From Candidatus Thorarchaeota archaeon (GTDB taxonomy: Archaea > Asgardarchaeota > Thorarchaeia > Thorarchaeales > Thorarchaeaceae): a stretch of DNA of 64,000 nt. The stretch covers positions 169,527 through 233,526 of the forward strand of contig JAGSHN010000016.1 in NCBI GenBank assembly GCA_029855935.1, written 5' to 3'. The position numbers were made by a program, and so were the translations under genes. Shown here piece after piece: positions 1 to 8,839 of the stretch. The notes beneath the pieces are model-generated. The model did not search any database and had not been told where the DNA came from. It saw only the letters and a list, made by a program, of their open reading frames with translations. Position 1 is the stretch's first letter; the number at the start of each line of letters is the position of its first letter.

Positions 1-849
1 CATGAACGTTCTCACAATGGGTATGACCACACGGATGACGCCATATGCTGCAGTCTTCGTCATCGCGCCGCTGAGGAGGACCAGCACGGGGATGGGCGCC
101 TCACGGTATGCTGGTGGTGCCCACACGTGCAGTGGGACCAGGCCCAGCTTGATACCGAAGCCCAGGAGGAACACGACTCCAACGACCTTGGCTGTGCTGG
201 CCGCAAGAGGAGCCGTGTACAGCGCCTGAATGTTGAACGTCCCGGTCGCCGAGAAGAGCATCAGTGTGGCGAAGATTGAGATTATTCCTCCGACTGCCGT
301 CCAGACCCAGAACTGGAATGCGTTGCGTGTACGTTCGTCCGCGTCCTCGGAGACACCGTACAGATAGACGAGCAGGAAGGCGGGAATCAGCATCACCTCG
401 TAGAAGAGGAAGAACTGCAGGAGGTCTGTCGCATAGACGACGCCCACCATCGCGGCGACGAACCAGACCATCAGAGAGTAGTACACTCCAGGCCTGTGCA
501 GGTCCCTCATGTAGGCGAAGGAATACACGACCGAGAAGAGGCCCAGGGAGATGATCAGCACCGCCACCGGTGCGCTCAGCCCGTCTCCGAGAAAGCCCAG
601 AGTGACCAGCGGGTGGGTCTCGTCGCCGAGCCACACAATGTCATGGAAGACGGTCGACACATTCACTCTGAGCAGCAGGAGGACATTGAGGGCCAGCGCA
701 CCGAGCAATGAGAGGACCGAGAGCGCCCTTGCGCCTCTCTCCGACCGGGTGCCGACGAGGAGCGTCAGCAGACCGCCGAGAGTGAGGCCGAGTAGCGTGA
801 GTATCATTGGAAAGTCCGACAGGAGCGGGATGTTGACGAGTTGCATCAT
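1..849 (-). CDS. nuoM: NADH/F420H2 dehydrogenase-like subunit M (NuoM/FpoM), partial
   Basis: Antiporter-like, proton-pumping membrane subunit of a complex I-type enzyme. The frame stays open to the window edge, so the C-terminal part is missing; 283 residues are visible. Seen: an N-terminal membrane region and the conserved family elements, namely the helix with Glu151 (FFLFYEVMLIP) and the loop with Lys234 (GIKLGLVPLHVWAP) followed by Lys265 (SGAMTKTAAYG), matching the Glu and Lys residues used for proton translocation in the NuoL/M/N family. The start is the first of two adjacent ATGs and follows an AGGAGG ribosome binding site about 8 bases upstream; that site overlaps the stop of nuoL, so the genes are probably translationally coupled. 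It is the last visible gene of a five-gene membrane-arm operon. Subunit N or others may follow beyond the left edge. Confidence 0.93.
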   Translation of the reverse strand, partial: MMQLVNIPLLSDFPMILTLLGLTLGGLLTLLVGTRSERGARALSVLSLLGALALNVLLLLRVNVSTVFHDIVWLGDETHPLVTLGFLGDGLSAPVAVLIISLGLFSVVYSFAYMRDLHRPGVYYSLMVWFVAAMVGVVYATDLLQFFLFYEVMLIPAFLLVYLYGVSEDADERTRNAFQFWVWTAVGGIISIFATLMLFSATGTFNIQALYTAPLAASTAKVVGVVFLLGFGIKLGLVPLHVWAPPAYREAPIPVLVLLSGAMTKTAAYGVIRVVIPIVRTFM

Positions 850-864
850 CGTGTCTTCAGCCTC

Positions 865-2886
865 CTACAGGAACAGTATCACAAGAAGGAACAGTGCTAT
901 CCCCGCCATCATGGCCAGCACATTGGTGTTCAGTACTCCCGTCATTGTACGCCTCCAGCCGCGCGACACCGAGTCCAGTCCCTCCTGCGTCGTCCTGCTG
1001 AACGCCAGCAGGGCCGACTCAACCCGCCTGTGGAGGCCCCTGCTCAGCCAGAGATAGCCGCCCACGAACACGCGGTTGTACAGCGTGTTGACGTACCACC
1101 TGTTCTTGAGGAACCGTCCGAGAGGGCCGTCACGCAGGCTGGAGAAGTCGCCCTTCCCCCTGTGATAGATGAGGTAGGCCGGTGTTATGCCGACGACCCA
1201 GATCCCCACAGTGAGTAGTGTCAGTGGCCCCATTGCGAAGAGGTGAATGCTCGACCACTCGAACGGATGAATGAGGCTCTCGCCAATGGGGGAGAACGCT
1301 CCGAAGAAGACCAGTTCGAAGAGGCCTCCTCCCAGGGCCAGCGTTGCGAGTACGATGAGCGGGATCCTCATGCTCCAGGGGGCCTCGTGGATGTGATGTC
1401 CGTGGGCCTCCAGCTCCTCGACGTGCGCAGACCGCTTTCCGAAGAAGGTCATGAACACCATCCGGAAGGTGTAGAATGCTGTCAGAATAGCGGTCACAAA
1501 GGCGAGTACGAATAGCCAGAACTGGCCGCCCTCGAGCAGTGCATCGAAGATCATCTCCTTTGACCAGAAGCCTATCGTCGGGAAGACGCCGGCGAGCGCC
1601 AGCGCACCAATCGTGAAAGTCGCTGCGGTGATCTTCATGTTGCTCCACAGACCGCCCATATCACGCATTGACTTGCTCTCGACGGCGTGGAGGACAGAGC
1701 CTGCGGCGAGAAAGAGTAGCGCCTTGAATATCGCGTGAGCAAGCAGATGGAACGTCCCCGCACTGTACGCCGTGACGCTCTCTGCGACGAGCCCTGCGGC
1801 GCCAAGTGCAGTGAACATATAGCCGAGCTGCGAGATTGTGGAGTAGGCCAGCACCTTCTTGATCTCGTCCTGAACTAGCGCCATTGTCGCTGCCATGAAT
1901 GCGGTGAACGCCCCAATCCACGCCACGGTCTGGAAGAAGACAGTGACGCCGACCACATTCACAGTCATGTCGATGAAGACCGGTACAAGCCGCGCGACGA
2001 GATAGACTCCTGCCTTCACCATAGCAGCGGCGTGGATGAGCGCGCTGACAGTGGTGGGGCCTGCCATTGCCTCTGGGAGCCACACGTGTAGCGGAAACTG
2101 AGCGCTCTTTCCTATCGGGCCAGCGAATATCAGCAGAGCGGCAACGGGCAAGAGCTGTGAGAGAGTCACGCCGAGGCCAGCCGCCCACGAGGCATTCCCC
2201 GCGAGCGACTGCAGCTCCACATAGTTGAAGGTGCCAGTGATCATGAACAGGATGAGGATACCAGCCAGCAGCCCTATGTCGCCGACACGCGTGACCATGA
2301 ATGCCTTCATCCCGCAGACAGCATTGTACTCTCCCTCTGTCCTATAGTCGGCGACGGGACTGGGCGCCGTCACGTTGTGCCAGAAGCCAATCAGCGCATA
2401 GGAACACATCCCGACGACCTCCCAGCCGATGAAGGTCATCAGGAGGTTGTCCGCCATCACAAGGAGAATCATCCCGCCGACAAACAGCTGCATGAAGAAG
2501 TAGTACCTCGTCAGACTGGGGTCCTTGACGAGATTACCCTCTGCATCACGGCCAGTCATGTAGCCGATGCTGAACAGGATGATCAGGGAGCCGATCCCTC
2601 CTGCTATGACCGCCAGCAGGACGCTCAGCGGGTCGACAAACACTCCAAAGTCCAGCCTGTAGGGTCCTGCGACCAGCCACGTCAGAAGGACGTAGTCTTG
2701 AGCCTCAGGATGGAGGACCATCGATGCGGTCAGGTCAAGAGCGAGAAATGCCGTCGCAAACCCCACGAGGACTGCCATTGCATCGCGGACTGTCCCTCCG
2801 ATGCGCGCGAAGACGGGTGTCAGTACTGCGCCCACGAGCGGGACAACAAAGACAAGCCAGGCGGCGAGTTCCACTGGGACAATCAA
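865..2886 (-). CDS. nuoL: NADH/F420H2 dehydrogenase-like subunit L (NuoL/FpoL)
   Basis: Largest antiporter-like subunit of the complex I membrane arm, about 673 aa, within the usual NuoL size. Seen: multiple membrane helices, the helix with Glu156 (FIGWEVVGMCSY), and the loop GPIGKSAQFPLHVWLPEAM with Lys260, both expected in proton-translocating subunits. The long C-terminal part, including a region like NTLYNRVFVGG, resembles the NuoL lateral-helix extension, which separates it from shorter Mrp or MbhH subunits. Start: the open frame extends upstream, but the best start is a TTG overlapping the nuoK stop as TTGA, with a GAGG-AGG ribosome binding site about 8 bases before it. The alternative GTG nine bases later (residue 4) is possible. 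Membrane-located; couples electron transfer in the missing peripheral arm to ion pumping. Confidence 0.93.
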   Translation of the reverse strand: MIVPVELAAWLVFVVPLVGAVLTPVFARIGGTVRDAMAVLVGFATAFLALDLTASMVLHPEAQDYVLLTWLVAGPYRLDFGVFVDPLSVLLAVIAGGIGSLIILFSIGYMTGRDAEGNLVKDPSLTRYYFFMQLFVGGMILLVMADNLLMTFIGWEVVGMCSYALIGFWHNVTAPSPVADYRTEGEYNAVCGMKAFMVTRVGDIGLLAGILILFMITGTFNYVELQSLAGNASWAAGLGVTLSQLLPVAALLIFAGPIGKSAQFPLHVWLPEAMAGPTTVSALIHAAAMVKAGVYLVARLVPVFIDMTVNVVGVTVFFQTVAWIGAFTAFMAATMALVQDEIKKVLAYSTISQLGYMFTALGAAGLVAESVTAYSAGTFHLLAHAIFKALLFLAAGSVLHAVESKSMRDMGGLWSNMKITAATFTIGALALAGVFPTIGFWSKEMIFDALLEGGQFWLFVLAFVTAILTAFYTFRMVFMTFFGKRSAHVEELEAHGHHIHEAPWSMRIPLIVLATLALGGGLFELVFFGAFSPIGESLIHPFEWSSIHLFAMGPLTLLTVGIWVVGITPAYLIYHRGKGDFSSLRDGPLGRFLKNRWYVNTLYNRVFVGGYLWLSRGLHRRVESALLAFSRTTQEGLDSVSRGWRRTMTGVLNTNVLAMMAGIALFLLVILFL

Positions 2887-3212
2887 CCCTTCAACCTCCT
2901 CAGTTCGCGGATGTCCAAGGTTCCATAGTGTCTGTAGGCGTTGACGATCAGGCTCAGGGCGATGGCCGCTATCGCTCCCCCGATACATATCGAGACTATG
3001 ACGAAGACCTGCACCATCGGGTCAATGGGCCCAAGAACAGACGGACTGCTCGTGAATGCGCCCAGTGCAAGGAAATTGAGATTGGCCGCAGCCACGAGAA
3101 TCTCTATGCCGATGACGAGCTTGATCATATTCCGAGCGCTGGCGAGTGTGTATACACCGAGCAGATACATCAGCAGCGCGAAGATGAGATAGATGTGCAG
3201 CATCTCAAGCAT
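2883..3212 (-). CDS. nuoK: NADH/F420H2 dehydrogenase-like subunit K (NuoK/FpoK)
   Basis: Small three-helix subunit of the complex I membrane arm, 109 aa against about 100 in the family. Seen: a hydrophobic N-terminal helix, the segment with a conserved-type Glu in MIKLVIGIEILVAAANLNF, and the third helix with VFVIVSICIGGAIAAIALSL, typical of NuoK and of the related MnhC/MbhG proteins. The ATG start lies just after the stop of the preceding J-C gene, with GGGAGGAGG about 9 bases upstream; an upstream GTG overlapping that stop is an alternative. It overlaps nuoL at its 3' end. The longer open frame upstream of this start runs through the previous gene and is not used. Confidence 0.93.
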   Translation of the reverse strand: MLEMLHIYLIFALLMYLLGVYTLASARNMIKLVIGIEILVAAANLNFLALGAFTSSPSVLGPIDPMVQVFVIVSICIGGAIAAIALSLIVNAYRHYGTLDIRELRRLKG

Positions 3213-3214
3213 AC

Positions 3215-3499
3215 TCACTCCACCTCCTCCCTGTCCCTGTTGTGGTCCCTCATGGACCGAAACATTGCGGACGCTCCGACGACAGCCGCGAGCAGCAGTG
3301 TCGCCTGCACCAGCACATCCACGACACGGAAGGACCAGAGCCACTCCCCTATTGTGGTACCAATCTGGTCCCACGCATCAGGCGACAGGAGCGGCCCTGC
3401 AGGCGCGCCGAGAGAGAAGATGCTGAAGTCGACCAGTCGGCTACCTACGAGGACAACGATGACAAGAGAAAGCAGGAATGCCGCAGCCCTGTATCGCAT
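3215..3499 (-). CDS. Complex I-like subunit J, C-terminal half (FpoJ-C / MbhE-like)
   Basis: A 94-aa protein with two membrane helices (residues about 5-25 and 57-80) separated by a short polar loop. Position between the J-N protein and nuoK, and size, match the second of the two J genes in methanosarcinal fpo operons, where the single bacterial NuoJ is split. The second helix (FRVVDVLVQATLLLAAVVGA) also recalls MbhE of membrane-bound hydrogenases, so the exact family is not certain. The ATG overlaps the upstream stop as TGATG and has a perfect GGAGGTGA ribosome binding site, showing that this is an independent gene and not a frameshifted fragment of NuoJ. Confidence 0.8.
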   Translation of the reverse strand: MRYRAAAFLLSLVIVVLVGSRLVDFSIFSLGAPAGPLLSPDAWDQIGTTIGEWLWSFRVVDVLVQATLLLAAVVGASAMFRSMRDHNRDREEVE

Positions 3500-3795
3500 C
3501 AGGCTGTCACCTCCGTGCCAGACTCATCCTCTGGGACACCAGCAGCCTCCTCCGGTGTCGCCAGGCTCATTGTGGCGAGGAAGAGTATCGCTATCGCTCC
3601 AGAGAACACGCTGAAGTTGAACACGGCCACATAGGGTGCGCCGAGGACAAAGTAGAGCAGGCTGAGAAGGCCATTGCCCACTGCAAAGGCGATGATTGCA
3701 AGGGCAAGCCTTCGATGCTCCACTGCCACGACGAGAAACCCTAGAGCCAAGACCAGAATTGCCAGTTGGACGAACTCCAAGGGTTGCGATATCAT
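3499..3795 (-). CDS. Complex I-like subunit J, N-terminal half (NuoJ/FpoJ-N, MbhD-like)
   Basis: A 98-aa protein with three membrane helices and the signature GAPYVAVFNFSVFSGAIAILFL near residues 51-72, which matches the conserved GAP...A...VF.GAIAxLFL region of NuoJ and of the related DUF4040/MbhD domain. In complex I this helix has a pi-bulge at the interface of the quinone and pumping modules. First gene of the visible operon J-J-K-L-M; a TTTATA box lies 59 bases before the ATG and a GGGAG motif 5-10 bases before it. The peripheral and quinone-site subunits (A, B, C, D, H, I) are not in front of it, so they must be encoded elsewhere. Confidence 0.82.
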   Translation of the reverse strand: MISQPLEFVQLAILVLALGFLVVAVEHRRLALAIIAFAVGNGLLSLLYFVLGAPYVAVFNFSVFSGAIAILFLATMSLATPEEAAGVPEDESGTEVTA

Positions 3796-3853
3796 ATCTG
3801 ACTCCCGCCAGCACTCTTTCCTAGGGGACGCGCCGACCCGCAGGTGAGCCGTC

Positions 3854-3859
3854 TATAAA
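3854..3859 (-). promoter_or_regulatory. TATA box of the nuoJ-J-K-L-M operon
   Basis: On the minus strand the sequence reads CATTTATAGAC, a good archaeal TATA element, 59 bases before the first start codon of the operon. Transcription would begin about 25 bases downstream, giving a leader of about 33 bases that contains the ribosome binding site. Confidence 0.5.
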
Positions 3860-3983
3860 TGTGACGGAGCAGGAACTGCGTGCCCCACCCCCTCATAGAA
3901 CGGGTCGTCCTCTCATATGGCTGTGACTACTGTCCGGTCTGCCCACAGTTTCTTGCTGACTTGCGGGCGTGGGGTGACAACGG

Positions 3984-3988
3984 TTATA
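3984..3988 (+). promoter_or_regulatory. TATA-like element before the epimerase gene
   Basis: CGGTTATAGG about 40 bases before the ATG at 4026; spacing suits an archaeal promoter with a short leader carrying the GAGGT ribosome binding site. It is arranged divergently to the nuo promoter. Confidence 0.35.
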
Positions 3989-4025
3989 GGTGAGCTCTCT
4001 GCCAATCGGTCAGAGGTCGCTTCAT

Positions 4026-4976
4026 ATGGCGAGGAAGGCTCTTGTCACTGGCGCAGCAGGATTCATTGGCAGCAACCTTGCGGATCGCCTCATTGAGCAG
4101 GGCTATTCGGTGATTGGCATAGACAACCTCAGAACAGGGACCATGTCCAACCTCGAACAGGCTACTCGTCATCCCAACTTTGAGTTCATCCGCGCCGACA
4201 TCTGTGACACTGACCTGCTAGGGTTCGCGTCGGACAACATCGATGTGGTCTTTCATCTCGCTGCGATATCATCTGTCGCGCAGAGCGTGGAGGACCCTCT
4301 CTCAGTCAACGAGACCAATGTCAACGGCACGGTAAATGTCCTGCGTCACGCGGTGGATCACGGTGTACGACGCTTTGTCTTCATCTCCAGCGCCGCGGTC
4401 TATGGACAGCCCTCCTCCCTGCCTGTCACTGAGGATGCCCCCATCCGTGCGATGAGCCCCTATGGCGCGTCGAAGATTGCTGGCGAGCAGTACGTGCGGG
4501 CGTTCAAGACAACCTACGGGATGGAGACAGTCATCCTCAGGTACTTCAATGTCTATGGTCCGAGACAGGCCCTCTCTGAGTACAGCGGTGTGGTCTCGAT
4601 CTTCATCAACCGGGCACTGCACGACGAGCCTCTGACGATATACGGTGATGGTCTTCAGACACGCACTCTGATCTTTGTCGACGACGTGACGGAATACACA
4701 ATGCGTGCAGCGGAGGTCTCCGAGGCCGACGGTGCAGTGCTCAACATCTGTGGTCCTGATGCCCTACGTGTGATCGACATCGCAGAGACCATCCTACGAC
4801 TGATTCCCGAGTCGCGCTCGGAGATCAGATACGCGCCAGCCCGCCCCGGCGACATTCGTGAGAGCGTCGGGTCGCTGGACCTCGCCTGCAAGGTCCTTGG
4901 GTACAGTCCTGTCACGGCCTTCGAGGATGGAATATCAAGGACTATCCAGTGGTACAGAGAGCTCCACCGTCGGTGA
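4026..4976 (+). CDS. NAD-dependent nucleotide-sugar epimerase/dehydratase (extended SDR)
   Basis: 316-aa short-chain dehydrogenase of the extended family that includes UDP-glucose 4-epimerase. Seen: the NAD-binding GAAGFIGSNL near the N-terminus, an acidic residue after the second strand (VIGIDNLRTG), the conserved SSAAVYG segment, and the catalytic Tyr146-x3-Lys150 pair (YGASK), followed by RYFNVYGPRQ, typical of sugar-nucleotide epimerases. The start is ATG at 4026, which gives MARKALVTGAAG and has GAGGT at suitable distance; the open frame begins earlier at a GTG but adds only residues unlike the family. Cytoplasmic; likely supplies an epimerised or dehydrated UDP/GDP-sugar for surface glycans. 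Substrate cannot be decided from sequence. Confidence 0.88.
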   Translation: MARKALVTGAAGFIGSNLADRLIEQGYSVIGIDNLRTGTMSNLEQATRHPNFEFIRADICDTDLLGFASDNIDVVFHLAAISSVAQSVEDPLSVNETNVNGTVNVLRHAVDHGVRRFVFISSAAVYGQPSSLPVTEDAPIRAMSPYGASKIAGEQYVRAFKTTYGMETVILRYFNVYGPRQALSEYSGVVSIFINRALHDEPLTIYGDGLQTRTLIFVDDVTEYTMRAAEVSEADGAVLNICGPDALRVIDIAETILRLIPESRSEIRYAPARPGDIRESVGSLDLACKVLGYSPVTAFEDGISRTIQWYRELHRR

Positions 4977-5049
4977 GCAGCGAGCAGAGTGGCACTGCCC
5001 CTCGGGGTGCCCGTCCTCCGTCCGAGCCCCAGAATGTTGGTCACTCCGA

Positions 5050-5628
5050 ATGACTTATCTGCGGACTGCTGGCGCCACGCCCGCGACAAGATTCAGCGAA
5101 TCACAACGACGTGACCACTACTGGAGGTGGACAGCAACGAGCAACACATCATTCGAGGTACACATCGAGTGCGCAGAGAGTCCAATGGCGCTGACAACAG
5201 CGCTCGGGCCTGACAACACTGTCGTTGTCACTCCTCCCGATGCCGTTGGCAACGTCTCGGGGGCGACCTGCCCGCACAATCTGTTTCTCGCGTCCATAGG
5301 GACGTGCATCAATCTCGTGTTCCAGGCTGCACTGCGGCGGGGTCGTGTCCCTGCCGAGGATGTGCGCAGTGTCGTGACTGGAGTGTACGAGCGCGATGAG
5401 TCGACCGGACGCAGCCGGTTCGTCAGAGTGGAGGTCAGGACGACAGTGGTCGTCTCTGAGGGCATCAGCGAGAGGCGCGTCCGTCACCTGTACGATCTGG
5501 CGTGTCGGAACTGTCCGATTGGAAACACGCTTGAGGGCGCGAGGCTGGCCCTTGAGGAACACTTGGAGATCGTCTATGCTCCTCAACTGAGCGCAGAGAC
5601 TAGGTCAGAGGCAGGCCAGACCGCGTGA
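5050..5628 (+). CDS. OsmC-like family protein
   Basis: About 192 aa with this start. The C-terminal 150 residues fit the OsmC fold: a segment PHNLFLASIGTCINLVF with Cys86 near the start of the long central helix, and a second cysteine motif CRNCPIGNTL (Cys152, Cys155) before the last strands. In OsmC and Ohr proteins two such cysteines reduce organic hydroperoxides; a third Cys here is unusual. The domain begins near residue 34 (SFEVHIE), so a start at ATG 5050 is reasonable, but the open frame extends upstream and no clear ribosome binding site fixes it; treat the N-terminus as uncertain. It follows the epimerase by 73 bases on the same strand. Cytoplasmic; substrate not known. Confidence 0.75.
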   Translation: MTYLRTAGATPATRFSESQRRDHYWRWTATSNTSFEVHIECAESPMALTTALGPDNTVVVTPPDAVGNVSGATCPHNLFLASIGTCINLVFQAALRRGRVPAEDVRSVVTGVYERDESTGRSRFVRVEVRTTVVVSEGISERRVRHLYDLACRNCPIGNTLEGARLALEEHLEIVYAPQLSAETRSEAGQTA

Positions 5629-5684
5629 GCCCGCTGCGTCGACGCTCTCACTACTCACAGACACCGGGGCTGGAGTGGGCGTCA

Positions 5685-8600
5685 TCACGTCGCTGTGAGG
5701 AACAGCGAGACTTGGTCGACCACGCCCTCCTCGGTCCTCAGCGTCACCAGCACCATATACGTCGCAGTGACCACCCCCTGAGGAAGCGTGACCGAGATGA
5801 GCGGGCTCGTCCCGTAGACATCGCCCGGACCGACGGTACCTATGCTCAACGTGTAGGTCGTATTCGTGGGATAGACTGTTGGCGTGATCTCCGTACCGTG
5901 CCAGACGACCGAGAAGTCGCCCGTGAGAACTGAGATGTCCACGTAGAGGTCGTGGCTCACGTTGTCGTTGTTGCGAAGCATCATCACAAGCTGGGAGTAC
6001 TCACCTGATGTGATCGTTGCCGGGTCGAAATGCGCAGAGTCGATGCCTACCTGCCCCTCACCGACACCGGTCTGGTTCAGGAGGCCGAACATACGATAGT
6101 ACGCCTCCACCACGTTGGCCCCCAGCTGGACACGCTCTCCGGTCTCGGCATCAACCAGTCCCACGCCACCGAGCTTCTCAATGACCCTGTTGCTGGATGT
6201 CTGTACCTCGAGAAAGACGGGTATCACATAAAACAGGTCACCGCCGAGATGATACAGCAGCCTGTTGCCGAATCTATGCGCGCCCCACAGCTGGAGATGC
6301 GTCCTCACATCGTCGTTCGTCTCGAAGGCCTGCACTGCTGCGGAGGGCCCCAGAAGCGTCGACTGGCCGACCTGTCCTGAGCCGTAGAAGACGAGCTGAC
6401 CGAAGTTCTTGTTGCCACAGCCCATCACGTATATGCCAGCCAGATTCCGTCCCGCTGAGTCTCTGAACTCGGCATTGTGCATCGCAACGAACCTGTCCTG
6501 TCCAGCAATGCGCATGATGATGTATCGTGTGTCAGACCCCGCAGGTGACTCGTGAAAGTCGACTCCGCTCCTGAACACGAAGCCGTCCCGGACGTGATAG
6601 ATGTATGCCACATCGAGTTGCCTCTCATAGAGGTCCTCCGGCCATCTGATCTGTGACTGCAGCCAGTCAGGGGTCTCCCGCCAGGGATAGTATTCCCTGT
6701 ACGTCCGATCGATGAAGAATGGCTCCTCGCCATCATCGCGCGGAGCATAGAACGTCAGGTAACCACTGGTCGTATCCACGAGGACAACACCCATGAAACG
6801 CATGTACCTCTCGTGAGCATAGCCCGTGGACAGCGGGTAGTCGGCATAGACGGAGACCGCGTAGTAGAGATTGCCCGACGGGTCGACAACAATGTACGGA
6901 TCGGAGTCGGTCTCTAGGCCCTGCAGCAGTATTGACTGTACCCGCATACGCACATCGCGCGCGACAAGCATATCCAAGTCCCGACCCATGAACGACCACG
7001 CATCGGGACCCAGAGTGAATATGAAGAATGTCGATTCGAAGCCTGTGAGGGTGTAGTCAGGTGTGCCCTCAAAGGAGTAGTTTCCGACCTCCTCGAAGCC
7101 GGGGACATTGACGAACACGGGATGCGAGAATCCCGCGCCCTCTCCGTAGTAGAAGTTGATCGGGGCGGAGCGGTTGAGCAGCACGGTCAGGTCTATGTGC
7201 TCCACGATGTCACCGCTGTACGCGTTGAGTACGACCAGCCCCTCGGTGTGCGTGTAGTACAGGTACTGGTTGATGAAGTTCCCTGCAATGGAGTCGTAGT
7301 CGAACGTGAGCGGCGCTATCCAGTACTCGTGTCCCTTGAGATAGACGATGTCCGAGTCTGCCAGTTGCATCCAGTTCGTGCCTATCTGGTTCTTCATACG
7401 GAGATAGCTGGCCACCTGATCCCACTGTCGGACGGTGGTGAGGAACTCCACCTCGCTCTCAGGCGTGGCGTTCGACGTAAGGTCGTCGAGCGTCTTCATC
7501 TGCATGTCCTGGACTCCGGCGGCCCAGTTGGTGATGGCAATCTCCTTCTTGGTCTCGTAGTTGAACTTCCACTCTATGTACTTGTCACCAGACATCTGGA
7601 CACCATAGTAGACGGCCTGAATCACTGGTAGCATCGCCACCACAATGATGAGAACTATGGCGATCCCTGCGAAGCGTCGTGGGGACTCCGGCACGGGCAG
7701 GAACCTCGCCACCTTCAGACGGGAGAGCTCCTTGCGAACGACTGACCGGTCCTGCATAAGCAGGCCGAGACGATGAGTATACTCCTCCTTTGAGATACGC
7801 CCCTCCTCGTAGTCCGACCGCAGCATCCCCATCTCGCTCTCGAGTCGGACGAGGTCGTCCTGCAGCTGCGCGATCTTGATCTTCGTCCTTCTCTGCGCGG
7901 GGCCAGCCCGGATCCTCATTATCAGAAAGATGACAGTCCCCACGATTGAGGCACCGAGCGCGATTATCAGAGCGAGATAGCTCATCCACGTGCCGGCATT
8001 GACGGTCCAAGTGGGGACAGCCAGTATCTCCATTGTCAGACTGAGCGATACTATCACGAGTATCGTTGAGATCATCACGTAGGAGTCCTTCTTCTCGTGC
8101 ATCACCTGTGCTGCAAGATAGAGGCCAAAGCGGCCAGCGGTCGTCACCAGGAGGGTGTCGATCAGCCCGACGTACAGCTGATAGGCCTCCATTGCGGGGA
8201 TGAGGCCTATTACAGAGTCCGAGGAAACTCCCGGACTGAAGGGCAGAGAGAACAGGGTGACCACCTGCGACGAAGTGACATGTATTGACCCGTCGCCCAT
8301 CAGCATCATCAGGAAGGCCACGTTCTGACCTGTGATGGCCCGGCCACCCATCGAGACATAGAAGGCAAACAGCATCACAGCCTCAAAGACTCTCCACACA
8401 ATGGCCTGCCGCGTCTCGAGGCGGACCACACCGTGGCCGTGAGGTGTCAGGCTGGTGAGAAATGTGATGAACATCGATCTCTGTGGCAGCGTTATCATGC
8501 TCAGAATGGTCAGCAGGGCTGCTGCATAGAAGATGTTGTTACGTAGAGTCCACGTTGCCCAGTAGTCGACCCCTGCCTTTGTGGCGTAGGTGTTCTCGTA

Positions 8601-8699
8601 TATGGTCTGCGAGAGCCACCATCCGTAGAAAGCGCCTGCCGCTACAAGAAGAGTGACGACCGCCAGAATCAGCATAGGTAGTAGCGCTCGGACCTTCAC
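5685..8699 (-). CDS. UPF0182-like large membrane protein
   Basis: 1004 aa. The N-terminal 270 residues hold about six to seven membrane helices; residues about 280-330 form a charged helical segment (QLQDDLVRLESEM... then DYEEGRISKEEYTHRLGLL, SHOCT-like); another helix follows near 345-370, and the remaining ~630 residues are predicted outside the membrane. The large domain has features of UPF0182/COG1615: DSDPYIVVDPSGNLYYAVSVY, then IRWPEDLYERQLDVAYIYHV, then GPSAAVQAFETNDDV and GGDLFYVIPVFLEVQ. Function of the family is unknown. Start: GTG at 8699 after a GGTGG motif; an overlapping ATG is out of frame. The gene stands alone, convergent with the OsmC-like gene and tail-to-head with a glycosyltransferase. 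The C-terminal ~100 residues look like a beta-sandwich (NNDNVSHDLYVDISVLTGDFSVVWHG). Confidence 0.75.
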   Translation of the reverse strand: MKVRALLPMLILAVVTLLVAAGAFYGWWLSQTIYENTYATKAGVDYWATWTLRNNIFYAAALLTILSMITLPQRSMFITFLTSLTPHGHGVVRLETRQAIVWRVFEAVMLFAFYVSMGGRAITGQNVAFLMMLMGDGSIHVTSSQVVTLFSLPFSPGVSSDSVIGLIPAMEAYQLYVGLIDTLLVTTAGRFGLYLAAQVMHEKKDSYVMISTILVIVSLSLTMEILAVPTWTVNAGTWMSYLALIIALGASIVGTVIFLIMRIRAGPAQRRTKIKIAQLQDDLVRLESEMGMLRSDYEEGRISKEEYTHRLGLLMQDRSVVRKELSRLKVARFLPVPESPRRFAGIAIVLIIVVAMLPVIQAVYYGVQMSGDKYIEWKFNYETKKEIAITNWAAGVQDMQMKTLDDLTSNATPESEVEFLTTVRQWDQVASYLRMKNQIGTNWMQLADSDIVYLKGHEYWIAPLTFDYDSIAGNFINQYLYYTHTEGLVVLNAYSGDIVEHIDLTVLLNRSAPINFYYGEGAGFSHPVFVNVPGFEEVGNYSFEGTPDYTLTGFESTFFIFTLGPDAWSFMGRDLDMLVARDVRMRVQSILLQGLETDSDPYIVVDPSGNLYYAVSVYADYPLSTGYAHERYMRFMGVVLVDTTSGYLTFYAPRDDGEEPFFIDRTYREYYPWRETPDWLQSQIRWPEDLYERQLDVAYIYHVRDGFVFRSGVDFHESPAGSDTRYIIMRIAGQDRFVAMHNAEFRDSAGRNLAGIYVMGCGNKNFGQLVFYGSGQVGQSTLLGPSAAVQAFETNDDVRTHLQLWGAHRFGNRLLYHLGGDLFYVIPVFLEVQTSSNRVIEKLGGVGLVDAETGERVQLGANVVEAYYRMFGLLNQTGVGEGQVGIDSAHFDPATITSGEYSQLVMMLRNNDNVSHDLYVDISVLTGDFSVVWHGTEITPTVYPTNTTYTLSIGTVGPGDVYGTSPLISVTLPQGVVTATYMVLVTLRTEEGVVDQVSLFLTAT

Positions 8700-8839
8700 A
8701 TCGTCCCACCTTTGTGGTTCCCCATCATATCAGCCGCACCAACTTATGACCGTTGCGGCCAGAGTGGCTCTCAATCCGTGCAACGCCACATCTCCGCGAG
8801 TCTGTGTTCTGAGGACACACAACGTTGTCAAGCAACCGC

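Noticed and set aside
101..634. 177-codon minus-strand frame inside the first gene
   Set aside because: Arg-rich and without membrane segments; the neighbouring frame over the same bases reads as NuoM with its conserved Glu and Lys motifs and a good ribosome binding site.
3215..3795. Frameshifted NuoJ
   Set aside because: The two halves each have a start codon and ribosome binding site (GGAGGTGA before the second), and a split J is known in methanosarcinal fpo operons.
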